Below the pieces are notes generated by a model. The model saw nothing but the letters and a program-made list of their open reading frames with translations. It was not told the origin of the DNA and made no database searches. This document shows, in pieces, positions 16,826-23,900 of a stretch of DNA of 29,071 nucleotides. The number at the start of each line of letters is the position of its first letter. The stretch's first letter is position 1. A program made the position numbers and the translations under genes. Source of the stretch: a virus; the IMG/VR virus record IMGVR_UViG_3300027741_000205, positions 1 to 29,071 of that record, one strand, 5' to 3'.

Positions 16826-18673
16826 ATGAACATTTCCCAAAGCATTTTATCGGATGTGACAGTCCATATGAAGTATGCAAGATTTAACAAAGAACTAGAA
16901 AGAAGAGAGACCTGGAATGAGATCGTGGATCGTAATAGAGACATGCACATCGAGAGATTCCCGGATCTAAAACAAGAGATCGTAAAAGCCTACGAATTGG
17001 TACATGCCAAGAAGGTCTTACCTTCGATGAGATCTCTACAATTTGGTGGAAGACCGATTGAATTAAATAACGCACGTATCTACAACTGCTCCTTCTTACC
17101 AATCGATGACTATCGATCATTTTCAGAAGCAATGTTTTTATTGTTATCTGGATGTGGAGTAGGATTCTCAGTACAAGGACATCACGTAGATCAACTACCT
17201 GAGATTAAAGTACCTACTAAGACTAAACGTTTCTTGGTGAGTGATAGTATAGAAGGGTGGGCGGATGCTATCAGAGCATTATGTAAGGCTTATTTTACCG
17301 GTAGCCCTTTACCTAAATTTGATTTCAGAGACATACGCAAAAAAGGAGCTCTCCTAATCACATCTGGAGGTAAAGCACCTGGACCAGAACCTTTAAAAGA
17401 GTGTTTATTCCAGATTCAAAAGATCTTCGAAAGAAAGGCTACAGGAGAGAAACTAACCACTCTAGAGTGTCATGATATAGTTTGCTTTTTAGCAGATGCG
17501 GTACTATCAGGAGGTATTCGTAGAGCGGCTCTAATCTCTCTATTCAATCTCGATGATGAAGCAATGTTGACTTGTAAGTTCGGTAATTGGTGGGAGCAGA
17601 ATCCTCAACGTGGCCGTGCTAACAACTCAGCAGTCATATTAAGACATAAGATCGATGAAGAGGAATTTTACAAGTTATGGAAGAAGATTGAATTATCAGG
17701 TTCAGGAGAACCAGGCCTATACTTCTCCAACGATAAAGACTGGGGTACGAATCCATGTTGTGAGATCGCTCTACGTCCATATCAGTTCTGTAACTTATGT
17801 GAGGTAAATGTATCTGATATTGAATCTCAAGAAGATTTAGATCAAAGAGTTAAAGCAGCAGCACTAATCGGTACCCTACAAGCTGCTTATACAGATTTCC
17901 ATTACCTAAGAGATATCTGGAAGAAGACCACAGAAAAGGATGCTTTACTAGGAATAGGAATGACGGGTATTGGTTCAGGTAAGATCCTAAACTACGACTT
18001 AGAAAAAGCAGCTAAATTAGCCAAAGACGAGAATGCACGTGTAGCAGATATCTTAGGCATAAATAAGGCAGCGAGAGTTACTACGGTTAAACCTTCTGGT
18101 ACTAGTTCTTTAGTCCTAGGTACATCATCAGGTATACATGCCTGGCATAATGATCACTATATAAGAACGGTGAGAGTGGGTAAGAATGAAGCTATCTACA
18201 ACTACCTATTTATCAATCACCCTGAATTAGTAGAAGATGATTTCTTCAAGCCTACCATTCAAGCTGTAATCTCAGTACCGCAAAAAGCACCACAAGGTTC
18301 TATACTAAGAACTGAATCAGCTTTAGAGCTACTAGAAAGAGTTAGAAAGTTTAATACAGAATGGGTTAGAGCTGGACATAGAAAAGGACAGAACACCAAT
18401 AACGTATCAGCTACTATTTCAATCAAGGAGAATGAATGGCAGGAAGTTGGACAATGGATGTGGAAGTGGAAAGATACCTTTAACGGGTTATCTGTTTTAC
18501 CATTCTCAGATCATACTTATGTCCAAGCCCCATTTCAGGATTGTACCGAAGAGAAGTATAATGAAATGTTACACCACTTACATGCCATAGATCTAAGTAA
18601 GGTTATTGAATTAGAAGACAATACAGATTTAACCGATCAGGTAGCCTGTGCAAATGGAAGTTGCGAAGTTTAA
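16826..18673 (+). CDS. nrdJ: Class II (adenosylcobalamin-dependent) ribonucleotide reductase
   Basis: A 615-residue protein reducing ribonucleotides for DNA synthesis. I chose ATG 16826; an in-frame TTG at 16811 would add only 5 residues. PSMRSLQFGG, YNCSFLP (Cys88), NPCCEIALRPYQFC (Cys311, Glu313, Cys322), TVKPSGTSSLVLG and the C-terminal CANGSC (Cys608, Cys613) fit the monomeric RTPR group. In Lactobacillus leichmannii RTPR the thiyl Cys408 and Cys419 are 11 apart and Cys731/Cys736 are 5 apart. The spacings here, 311/322 and 608/613, are identical. It is shorter than RTPR (739), mostly between Cys88 and Cys311. No NrdB-type radical subunit is needed or present. T4 itself uses class I NrdAB. 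Dependence on host or scavenged B12 is inferred. Confidence 0.85.
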   Translation: MNISQSILSDVTVHMKYARFNKELERRETWNEIVDRNRDMHIERFPDLKQEIVKAYELVHAKKVLPSMRSLQFGGRPIELNNARIYNCSFLPIDDYRSFSEAMFLLLSGCGVGFSVQGHHVDQLPEIKVPTKTKRFLVSDSIEGWADAIRALCKAYFTGSPLPKFDFRDIRKKGALLITSGGKAPGPEPLKECLFQIQKIFERKATGEKLTTLECHDIVCFLADAVLSGGIRRAALISLFNLDDEAMLTCKFGNWWEQNPQRGRANNSAVILRHKIDEEEFYKLWKKIELSGSGEPGLYFSNDKDWGTNPCCEIALRPYQFCNLCEVNVSDIESQEDLDQRVKAAALIGTLQAAYTDFHYLRDIWKKTTEKDALLGIGMTGIGSGKILNYDLEKAAKLAKDENARVADILGINKAARVTTVKPSGTSSLVLGTSSGIHAWHNDHYIRTVRVGKNEAIYNYLFINHPELVEDDFFKPTIQAVISVPQKAPQGSILRTESALELLERVRKFNTEWVRAGHRKGQNTNNVSATISIKENEWQEVGQWMWKWKDTFNGLSVLPFSDHTYVQAPFQDCTEEKYNEMLHHLHAIDLSKVIELEDNTDLTDQVACANGSCEV

Positions 18674-18681
18674 AAACAATA

Positions 18682-18861
18682 ATGAAACTAGACTTTATAC
18701 TAAACATACACTACTACTTAGAGAACGGTAGAGTGGTATTTACAGAAAGGTATCATAAGGAGAGAGGACAGTGCTGCGGGTCAAAATGTAAACACTGTCC
18801 TTTTACCCCTAAATATATAAAAGGAACAAATACCCTACACCAGCCACCACCTGCTCAGTAG
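18682..18861 (+). CDS. Small Cys-rich protein of DUF5522 type
   Basis: A 59-residue protein. I chose ATG 18682, after the leader AAAAACAATA; the in-frame ATG at 18661 lies inside the end of nrdJ. FILNIHYYLENGRVVFTERY, then HKERGQCCGSKCKHCPF, gives the pattern YYLENGR-VFT--YH--RG-CCG--C-HCP. That matches the short DUF5522 proteins I know from cellular genomes, including Bacteroidota. The four clustered Cys (CC-x3-C-x2-C) plus His suggest a metal site. Function unknown. Its presence in a phage beside a ribonucleotide reductase suggests capture from a host. The stop lies inside the following terminator. Confidence 0.65.
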   Translation: MKLDFILNIHYYLENGRVVFTERYHKERGQCCGSKCKHCPFTPKYIKGTNTLHQPPPAQ

Positions 18862-18868
18862 GTGTTTT
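18848..18868 (+). terminator. Rho-independent terminator with embedded stop codon
   Basis: CACCTGC (18848-18854) pairs with GTAGGTG (18858-18864), with one G-T pair and a 3-base loop, followed by TTTT (18865-18868). The TAG stop of the DUF5522-like gene (18859-18861) forms part of the 3' arm, the same arrangement as at 836-861. Confidence 0.7.
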
Positions 18869-18882
18869 ATATAGGTATAAAC

Positions 18883-18896
18883 CTATTTATTAATAC
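18883..18896 (+). promoter_or_regulatory. CTATTTAT motif, copy 5
   Basis: CTATTTATTAATAC, identical to copy 4, follows a terminator. Here the core ends only 9 bases before the ATG of the first leucine-rich-repeat gene, versus about 20-22 at most other copies, so if it is a -10 type box the transcript would be leaderless. Confidence 0.42.
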
Positions 18897-18899
18897 TAT

Positions 18900-19556
18900 A
18901 TGATTAAACTATTAGATATATTAAGAGAAATTGAAGGATCTATATTAGTTCCTAGACGTTCTAAAGAAGAGCGTGAGAAGAATCATGCAATAATTATACA
19001 GAAAAAAATTAAACAGTATATAGCCGATGGTGGTAAAGGTAATCTTGATTTAAGTTATACTCCAATTACTTCATTACCTCAAGGTTTAAAAGTGGGAGGA
19101 GATCTTTGGTTAAGGGGTACTAAAATAACTTCATTACCTCAAGATTTAGAGGTAGAAGGTGATCTTTATTTAAGCTATGCACCAATTACTTCATTACCTC
19201 AAGGTTTAAAAATAGGAGGAAATATTGGTTTAAGCAATACTAAAATCACTACATTACCACAAGATTTAAAAGTAGGAGGTAGTCTTAATTTAAGCTATAC
19301 TCCAATCACAATACTACCTCAAGGTTTAGAAGTAGAAGGTAGTCTTAGTTTAAACGATACTCCAATCACTTCACTACCTAAAGATTTAGAAGTAAGAGGA
19401 AGTCTTAATTTAAGTAATACCCCAATAACTTCATTACCGGGAGATTTAAAAGTAGGTGGCAGTCTTAAGTTAAACGATACACCACTATCTAAAAAATACA
19501 CTAAAGAACAAATTAAACAAATGTACCCTGGTATAAAAGGTAACGTTAGAGTATAA
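18900..19556 (+). CDS. Leucine-rich-repeat protein, paralogue 1 (7 repeats)
   Basis: A 218-residue protein. Residues 1-46 are a leader (MIKLLDILREIEGS) plus a charged helical part (REKNH, QKKIKQYIADGGKG). Seven perfect 20-residue repeats follow, each of the form G-x-L-x-L-x-x-T-(P/K)-I-T-(S/T)-L-P-x-x-L-x-V-x. An eighth, partial repeat leads into a shared cap, SKKYTKEQIKQMYPGIKG. This is a short LRR solenoid, as in bacterial 20-residue LRR proteins with LP-x-x-L. Two paralogues lie downstream with 5 and 4 repeats. Such repeats usually bind proteins. There is no catalytic domain, signal peptide or membrane segment. Real function unknown. Confidence 0.7.
   Translation: MIKLLDILREIEGSILVPRRSKEEREKNHAIIIQKKIKQYIADGGKGNLDLSYTPITSLPQGLKVGGDLWLRGTKITSLPQDLEVEGDLYLSYAPITSLPQGLKIGGNIGLSNTKITTLPQDLKVGGSLNLSYTPITILPQGLEVEGSLSLNDTPITSLPKDLEVRGSLNLSNTPITSLPGDLKVGGSLKLNDTPLSKKYTKEQIKQMYPGIKGNVRV
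19038..19457 (+). repeat. Seven tandem 60-bp repeats inside LRR gene 1
   Basis: The unit is 60 bases (20 codons) starting at GGT/GGA codons, repeated seven times without indels from 19038 to 19457. ACTTCATTACCTCAAG and similar words recur exactly one unit apart. TP-I and TK-I repeats alternate in the first part. Copies differ mostly at solvent-face codons. Confidence 0.85.
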
Positions 19557-19570
19557 CTATTTATTATTAC
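19557..19570 (+). promoter_or_regulatory. CTATTTAT motif, copy 6
   Basis: CTATTTATTATTAC begins directly after the stop of LRR gene 1. Its core ends 10 bases before the ATG at 19575, nearly the same short spacing as copy 5. This would let the next gene be transcribed independently. Confidence 0.4.
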
Positions 19571-19574
19571 AACT

Positions 19575-20321
19575 ATGAAATTTACAAACCCAAAACTACT
19601 AAGAGAGAATAGAGTCACTATTCTAGAAAATGTAAAGCTAGGCAAGCAATACGTTCAACAAGGCAAACTATCTGAGGAAGATCTAAAGAAGCTTATCGAA
19701 ATAGATCCAACACCTCAAAAGAAATACGTTGGGTGGATGTCTAAGATTTGGATAACAGAGAAACCTGATCTAGATGATCTACGCAATACTGTTGAAGAGT
19801 ATAACACCTTTCTTAACAAAGGTAAGGTTAAGACCAAAGATATTAATCAGTTTAAATCTTTTAAAGCTTTACACGATGAAGTAAATCAAATCAATCAATC
19901 AGGAGAAGCAGTATCGGTAAAAGATCTAGAGAGTGATTACGATACCGTAATAGACAATGATCGATTACTAATCATGTCTCCACACACTCACGAAGCATCT
20001 CGTAAGTTAGGTTTATCTTATTTCTCTTTTAGAGATTGTGAAGGCGGAGGTAAAGATTCAGCTTGGTGTACCACTTATAAAGCCCCCGATCACTTTAATG
20101 ATTACTATTACACTAACAATGTTACCTTTTATTATATTAAAGTAAAATCTCCAGAATTAATACAAAAGCTAAAAGAAGCTTTTCCTAAGAGGTATAAAGA
20201 ACTAGAAGTAGTAGCACTAGCGGTATTAGACGGCGGTAAGATTGACGGGTATGATGGTTTGGATAAACAGATGAGTGCCAAGGACATTAAAACATTTACA
20301 AATATAATTGGTATAAAGTAA
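19575..20321 (+). CDS. Unknown phage protein with a SAWCTT motif, between LRR genes 1 and 2
   Basis: A 248-residue protein beginning MKFTNPKLLRENRVTILENV, a leader similar in style to the gene at 11215. The C-terminal half has FRDCEGGGKDSAWCTTYKAP, then FNDYYYTNNVTFYYIKV, and VVALAVLDGGKID. A 'S-WCT---...-F--Y----(I/V)-FYYI' pattern recurs, as I recall, in uncharacterised proteins of large phages and is sometimes found beside LRR modules. No catalytic family can be named. It ends 1 base before the start of LRR gene 2, so the two are probably co-expressed. It splits the LRR paralogue array, and I see no insertion-element ends around it. Confidence 0.5.
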   Translation: MKFTNPKLLRENRVTILENVKLGKQYVQQGKLSEEDLKKLIEIDPTPQKKYVGWMSKIWITEKPDLDDLRNTVEEYNTFLNKGKVKTKDINQFKSFKALHDEVNQINQSGEAVSVKDLESDYDTVIDNDRLLIMSPHTHEASRKLGLSYFSFRDCEGGGKDSAWCTTYKAPDHFNDYYYTNNVTFYYIKVKSPELIQKLKEAFPKRYKELEVVALAVLDGGKIDGYDGLDKQMSAKDIKTFTNIIGIK

Positions 20322-20322
20322 T

Positions 20323-20859
20323 ATGATTAAACTACTAGACATACTAAGAGAAAGTGAGGAATCAATATTAGTTCCAAGACGTTCTAGAGAAGAACGTGAG
20401 AAGAATCACTTAATAGCTGTACAGAAAAAGATTAAACAGTATATAGCCGGTGGTAGCAAAGGTGATCTTGATTTAGCACATACTCCAATCACCACCATAC
20501 CTCAAGGTTTAAAAGTAGGAGGAGATCTATGGTTAAGTGGTACTAAAATAACTTCACTACCTCAAGGTTTAGAAGTAAGAGGATATCTTGATTTAAGCAA
20601 TACTAAAATCACTACATTACCACAAGATTTAAAAGTAGGAGGTAGTCTTAATTTATACGATACCCCAATAACTTCATTACCACAAGATTTAGAAGTAGGA
20701 GCATCTCTTTGGCTAGTTAATACACCAATCACTTCACTACCTAAAGATTTAGAAGTAAGAGGAAGTCTTAATTTAAGTAATACACCGATATCAAAAAAAT
20801 ACACTAAAGAACAAATTAAACAAATGTATCCTGGCATAGAAGGTGAAGTATTCGTATAA
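20323..20859 (+). CDS. Leucine-rich-repeat protein, paralogue 2 (5 repeats)
   Basis: A 178-residue paralogue of the gene at 18900, with leader MIKLLDILRESEESILVPRR, the same helical segment, five full 20-residue LRR units, one partial unit and the same cap SKKYTKEQIKQMYPGI. It starts one base after the stop of the WCTT gene. Compared with paralogue 1 it has lost or never had two repeat units, while both ends are nearly unchanged. This points to duplication with slippage or unequal recombination inside the repeat. Confidence 0.7.
   Translation: MIKLLDILRESEESILVPRRSREEREKNHLIAVQKKIKQYIAGGSKGDLDLAHTPITTIPQGLKVGGDLWLSGTKITSLPQGLEVRGYLDLSNTKITTLPQDLKVGGSLNLYDTPITSLPQDLEVGASLWLVNTPITSLPKDLEVRGSLNLSNTPISKKYTKEQIKQMYPGIEGEVFV
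20461..20760 (+). repeat. Five tandem 60-bp repeats inside LRR gene 2
   Basis: Five units of exactly 60 bases from GGT at 20461, with no indels; a partial sixth follows from 20761. The unit phase is the same as in LRR gene 1. Confidence 0.85.
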
Positions 20860-20866
20860 AAATAAA

Positions 20867-21343
20867 ATGATTAAATTACTAGACATACTAAGAGAAAGTG
20901 AGGAATCTATACTGGTTCCTAGACGTTCTAAAGAAGAACGTGAGAAGAATCATGCAATAGCTACCCAAAAAAAGATTAAACAATATATAGCCGATGGTGG
21001 TAAAGGTGATCTTAATTTAAGCAATACACCAATAACTACCTTACCGCAAGGTTTAAAAGTAGGAGGAGATCTTTATTTAGATGATACTAAAATAACATCT
21101 CTACCTCAAGATTTAGAAGTAGGAGGGAGTATTAATTTAAGAAACACTCCAATCACTACAGTACCTCAAGGTCTAGAAGTAAAAGGATATCTTGATTTAG
21201 GTAATACTAAAATAACATCCCTACCTAAAGATTTAAAAGTAAGAGGTAACCTATACTTATGGTTTACACCGATATCTAAAAAATACACTAAAGAACAAAT
21301 TAACCAAATGCATCCAGGTATAAAAGGTGAAGTATACGTATAA
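20867..21343 (+). CDS. Leucine-rich-repeat protein, paralogue 3 (4 repeats)
   Basis: A 158-residue paralogue of the genes at 18900 and 20323. I chose ATG 20867, because the MIKLLDILRESEESI leader then aligns with the other two; an in-frame GTG at 20843 would add 8 residues inside the previous gene. It has four full 20-residue units, a partial fifth and the cap SKKYTKEQINQMHPGIKG. It is the shortest of the series 7, 5, 4. It starts 7 bases after the stop of paralogue 2. No regulatory motif separates them, so they are likely one transcript. Confidence 0.7.
   Translation: MIKLLDILRESEESILVPRRSKEEREKNHAIATQKKIKQYIADGGKGDLNLSNTPITTLPQGLKVGGDLYLDDTKITSLPQDLEVGGSINLRNTPITTVPQGLEVKGYLDLGNTKITSLPKDLKVRGNLYLWFTPISKKYTKEQINQMHPGIKGEVYV
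21005..21244 (+). repeat. Four tandem 60-bp repeats inside LRR gene 3
   Basis: Four units of exactly 60 bases from GGT at 21005, with a partial fifth from 21245. No indels. Confidence 0.85.
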
Positions 21344-21351
21344 AAATAAAG

Positions 21352-21382
21352 TTGTTACTTTGAAATAAAGTACTTATCTTTA
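21352..21382 (+). promoter_or_regulatory. Bacteroidota-type promoter, TTG-N20-TATCTTTA
   Basis: TTG (21352-21354, in AGTTGTTAC) is followed after exactly 20 bases by TATCTTTA (21375-21382), one mismatch from TAnnTTTG. It lies 14 bases before the ATG at 21397 and heads the transcript that leads into the 7-deazaguanine cluster. Confidence 0.6.
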
Positions 21383-21396
21383 TATCAAAATAAGTT

Positions 21397-21855
21397 ATGC
21401 AAGTACAGAGTAAGGAGTTTATTTTAACTCAAATCGGTCATCTCAAACCTATTAAGTACAACAAGTTTCAATGGTGGAGAAACTATCAACCACCCCAACC
21501 CTTGAGTGAATACCGACCTATGTTGGACCGTATTATTAACGGAGATTATGATACATCACCCTATTATTGGATGGCTCAACTAGCTATTCATGAAATGAAG
21601 GAAAAGATGGATGCAGTGGCTTGCCCTGAGAAGAAGAGAGATATACAGGGTTTATATATGGAAAAGTATCGTAGATTGATTCAAGACTACGAAAAAGATG
21701 AAGCACAGAGATTGGTAAACCTTAGGAAAGGATTTGCAAAGTATTTCCGTATCAGTCAAGAAGAGGTTATAGAGTTGATGGATAACTTCGATGGTAATCT
21801 AGAAGAACTACATAACCATATCGAACAAATCAGTAATACAAAGTTGGCGGCTTAG
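21397..21855 (+). CDS. Unknown helical protein upstream of the deazaguanine cluster
   Basis: A 152-residue protein beginning MQVQSKEFILTQIGHLKPIK, with KFQWWRNYQPPQPLSEYRPM near residue 25-45 and a long charged helical part. It has one Cys (VACPEKKRD). Possible winged-helix or UBA-like text appears near the end (EEVIELMDNFDGNLEELHNH; the last 30 residues resemble a UBA-type three-helix fold). I cannot name the family. It is the first gene after a good host-type promoter and sits two genes before queC, so it may be an early gene. Confidence 0.5.
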   Translation: MQVQSKEFILTQIGHLKPIKYNKFQWWRNYQPPQPLSEYRPMLDRIINGDYDTSPYYWMAQLAIHEMKEKMDAVACPEKKRDIQGLYMEKYRRLIQDYEKDEAQRLVNLRKGFAKYFRISQEEVIELMDNFDGNLEELHNHIEQISNTKLAA

Positions 21856-21874
21856 CCAATATTCCTTATATTAA
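21844..21874 (+). promoter_or_regulatory. Possible promoter, TTGG-N20-TATATTAA
   Basis: TTG (21844-21846), at the end of the previous gene, is 20 bases before TATATTAA (21867-21874), the same -7-like word as at 25401. It is 19 bases before the ATG at 21894. TTGGC-GGCTTA-GCCAA (21844-21859) could also form a small hairpin, which makes the assignment less certain. Confidence 0.38.
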
Positions 21875-21893
21875 TAAAAAACAAATACACGTT

Positions 21894-22169
21894 ATGAATG
21901 AATTTTTATCCCTCTTTGATTTCCTAGGCTACCCGGCAGGTAAGAACTTAGGTGAATCCGTTTACAAGTATGCATTAGAGCAAAAAACTCCTGTATCTAC
22001 CCGACAAGTATCGACCCGAACCTACACAGGCAAGGTAATGTTATATACTAGACCTTTCCTAAGAGAGTTTTTCGGTAACCCAGCCTATAAAAGCATTATA
22101 GATGCTGATGGACTAGCCCGTAAAGCAAAAGCAGAAAACTATTACACTAAATCAACATCAACCCTTTAA
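21894..22169 (+). CDS. Small unknown protein preceding queC
   Basis: A 91-residue protein, MNEFLSLFDFLGYPAGKNLG at the start, then VSTRQVSTRTYTGKVMLYTR and PFLREFF. It is basic, mixed alpha/beta and has no Cys. It ends 5 bases before queC and likely shares its transcript. I do not recognise a family. Tight linkage to the modification genes is its only functional hint. Confidence 0.5.
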   Translation: MNEFLSLFDFLGYPAGKNLGESVYKYALEQKTPVSTRQVSTRTYTGKVMLYTRPFLREFFGNPAYKSIIDADGLARKAKAENYYTKSTSTL

Positions 22170-22174
22170 ATTAT

Positions 22175-23095
22175 ATGAGTAAAAAACAAGCAGTCCTTGC
22201 ACTTTCAGGAGGTATGGATTCAAGTACATTACTACTTCATCTACTTGCCAATGGCTATGAAGTAACCGCTCTATCATTCGACTATGGTCAAAAGCATAGA
22301 GTAGAATTAGAACGAGCACAATCGTTAGTAGAATACGTTAATACATCACCGACTAGAGCATATCCAGCAGATAGAGCTCCTGGAGGCTGGGGAGAGGTAT
22401 ACCCTAAAGTGAAACATCAAGTAATTAAACTAGACGGTCTAGCTCAGCTCTTAAATTCAGCTTTAGTTACAGGTGGTAAAGATGTTCCTGAAGGACATTA
22501 CGAACAGGATAACATGAAAGAAACTGTTGTACCTAATCGTAATAAGATCTTTAGTTCATTGATTCAAGCAGTTGCTCTATCTCTAGCTACTACCGGTGAA
22601 AAACATCAAGTAGCAATTGCATTAGGAATACATGCTGGAGATCATCAAATATATCCAGACTGTAGACAACAATTCAGAGATGCTGATATGGAAGCATTTA
22701 GAGTAGGTAACTGGGATTCTGAATTAGTAGAATTCTACACTCCGTATATAGATGGTAATAAATTTACTATATTAGAAGATGGATTACAATGTTGTGATAT
22801 CTTAGGTTTAGATTTCGATGAAGTATATAAAAGAACTAATACATCGTATAAACCAATATTCATACAGAATCCAAATTTACCACACGATATAGGAACAATA
22901 GTTTCTACCCACCCAACAGATCCTATATTTGGTACATGGTACTCAGACTATAAATCAGCAGCATCAGTAGAACGTATTGAAGCATTTATTCGTTTAGGCC
23001 GTCCAGATCCAGTAGAGTATGCTGACGAAACAGGTCCTGTTAGCTGGCAATTTGCAAAGAGTCAAGTAGAACAGGTATTAGCAGAATTTCATTAA
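22175..23095 (+). CDS. queC: QueC-like 7-cyano-7-deazaguanine (preQ0) synthase, zinc site missing
   Basis: A 306-residue PP-loop ATPase that converts 7-carboxy-7-deazaguanine to preQ0 using ATP and ammonia. PP-loop is LSGGMDSST (10-18); FDYGQKHRVELERA (35-48), VVPNRNKIF, and IHAGDHQIYPDCR are QueC hallmarks. The usual C-terminal zinc-binding Cys cluster is absent: the protein has only three Cys, none after residue 208, and the segment aligned to CG-C-SC-LR reads TWYSDYKSAASVERIEAF. An insertion (SPTRAYPADRAPGGWGEVYP, about 58-77) and a longer C-terminal region make it larger than E. coli QueC (231). It starts 5 bases after the small gene upstream and is followed by dpdA and queF. Family call strong; whether it is active without zinc is open. 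Confidence 0.8.
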   Translation: MSKKQAVLALSGGMDSSTLLLHLLANGYEVTALSFDYGQKHRVELERAQSLVEYVNTSPTRAYPADRAPGGWGEVYPKVKHQVIKLDGLAQLLNSALVTGGKDVPEGHYEQDNMKETVVPNRNKIFSSLIQAVALSLATTGEKHQVAIALGIHAGDHQIYPDCRQQFRDADMEAFRVGNWDSELVEFYTPYIDGNKFTILEDGLQCCDILGLDFDEVYKRTNTSYKPIFIQNPNLPHDIGTIVSTHPTDPIFGTWYSDYKSAASVERIEAFIRLGRPDPVEYADETGPVSWQFAKSQVEQVLAEFH

Positions 23096-23111
23096 TTATT
23101 AAACAACAAAC

Positions 23112-23900
23112 ATGATGAAAATATCCCACGAAATACCTAAGCAGTTATTTCCCTACCATGATCTAATTTCGGCATACCCCTATGTCTTAGGTCACTTACT
23201 AAACCAAGACAAAGAGTATGCTGACTACTATAGAGAGAGGCTAAAGACTGCTTCCTATTCTATCTTAGATAATTCAGCTTTTGAATTAGGAGAGTCAATA
23301 CCCATGGGGGAGTTATATGAATTAGGAGAAGAATACAAACCAACCCATCTAGTATTACCCGATAAGGTTAATGACTATATGCAGACCTTGACTAATGCTG
23401 AAAACTATCTAAGTAACTTCAAATCCGATGACTTAGAGTATATTGGAGTATGTCAGGGAGAGACTTTCGAACAGATCGCTAACTGTATTGATTTCTACAC
23501 CGAACACAAAGTAGATATCATAGCATTACCTTTCGATCTAATACCTCAATCAGATTTCGTAACAGTTCGATTTAGATTCCTAAACTGGTGGTATGCCAAC
23601 AGGTTTACCTACGCAAATCAAGGTAAGTATAAGTTCCATTTACTTGGATGCCAAGATCCGGTAGAGTTTCAGTTATATAAGTACTATCAACCGCATCTAA
23701 CCAAACACTTGTATTCTCTCGATACCAGCTCTCCAATCATCAACGGATGGTTAGGTAATGAATTAGGTGAACACGGTCTAGTACAACCTAAACCCAAAGC
23801 AAAACTAGCCGATAACCTAGATATCGAGCTAACACCCGAACAAATAGATCTAATCTTTCAAAATATAAAAATCTTTAAAAGCTATGTCAATAAACACTAG
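23112..23900 (+). CDS. dpdA: DpdA-like DNA guanine transglycosylase
   Basis: A 262-residue TGT-fold protein that would exchange guanine in DNA for a 7-deazaguanine base. The layout follows TGT: YSILDNSAFELG (Asp53, aligned to the DSGGF loop), a LPDKVND segment, IGVCQGETFEQI (aligned to V-QGG), a HLLGCQDP segment, and LYSLDTSSPIINGW (Asp204 is a candidate nucleophile position). There is no CxCxxC zinc site. It is much shorter than bacterial TGT (about 370), as is normal for phage DpdA. It lies between queC and queF and overlaps queF by 17 bases (ATG 23884). Starts at 23112 or 23115 (MM) are equivalent. I cannot decide which DpdA subfamily it belongs to. Confidence 0.72.
   Translation: MMKISHEIPKQLFPYHDLISAYPYVLGHLLNQDKEYADYYRERLKTASYSILDNSAFELGESIPMGELYELGEEYKPTHLVLPDKVNDYMQTLTNAENYLSNFKSDDLEYIGVCQGETFEQIANCIDFYTEHKVDIIALPFDLIPQSDFVTVRFRFLNWWYANRFTYANQGKYKFHLLGCQDPVEFQLYKYYQPHLTKHLYSLDTSSPIINGWLGNELGEHGLVQPKPKAKLADNLDIELTPEQIDLIFQNIKIFKSYVNKH

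Noticed and set aside
19038-21244. CRISPR array from the 60-bp periodic repeats
   Set aside because: The period is 20 codons in frame with no unique spacers, and translates to a clean LRR solenoid.
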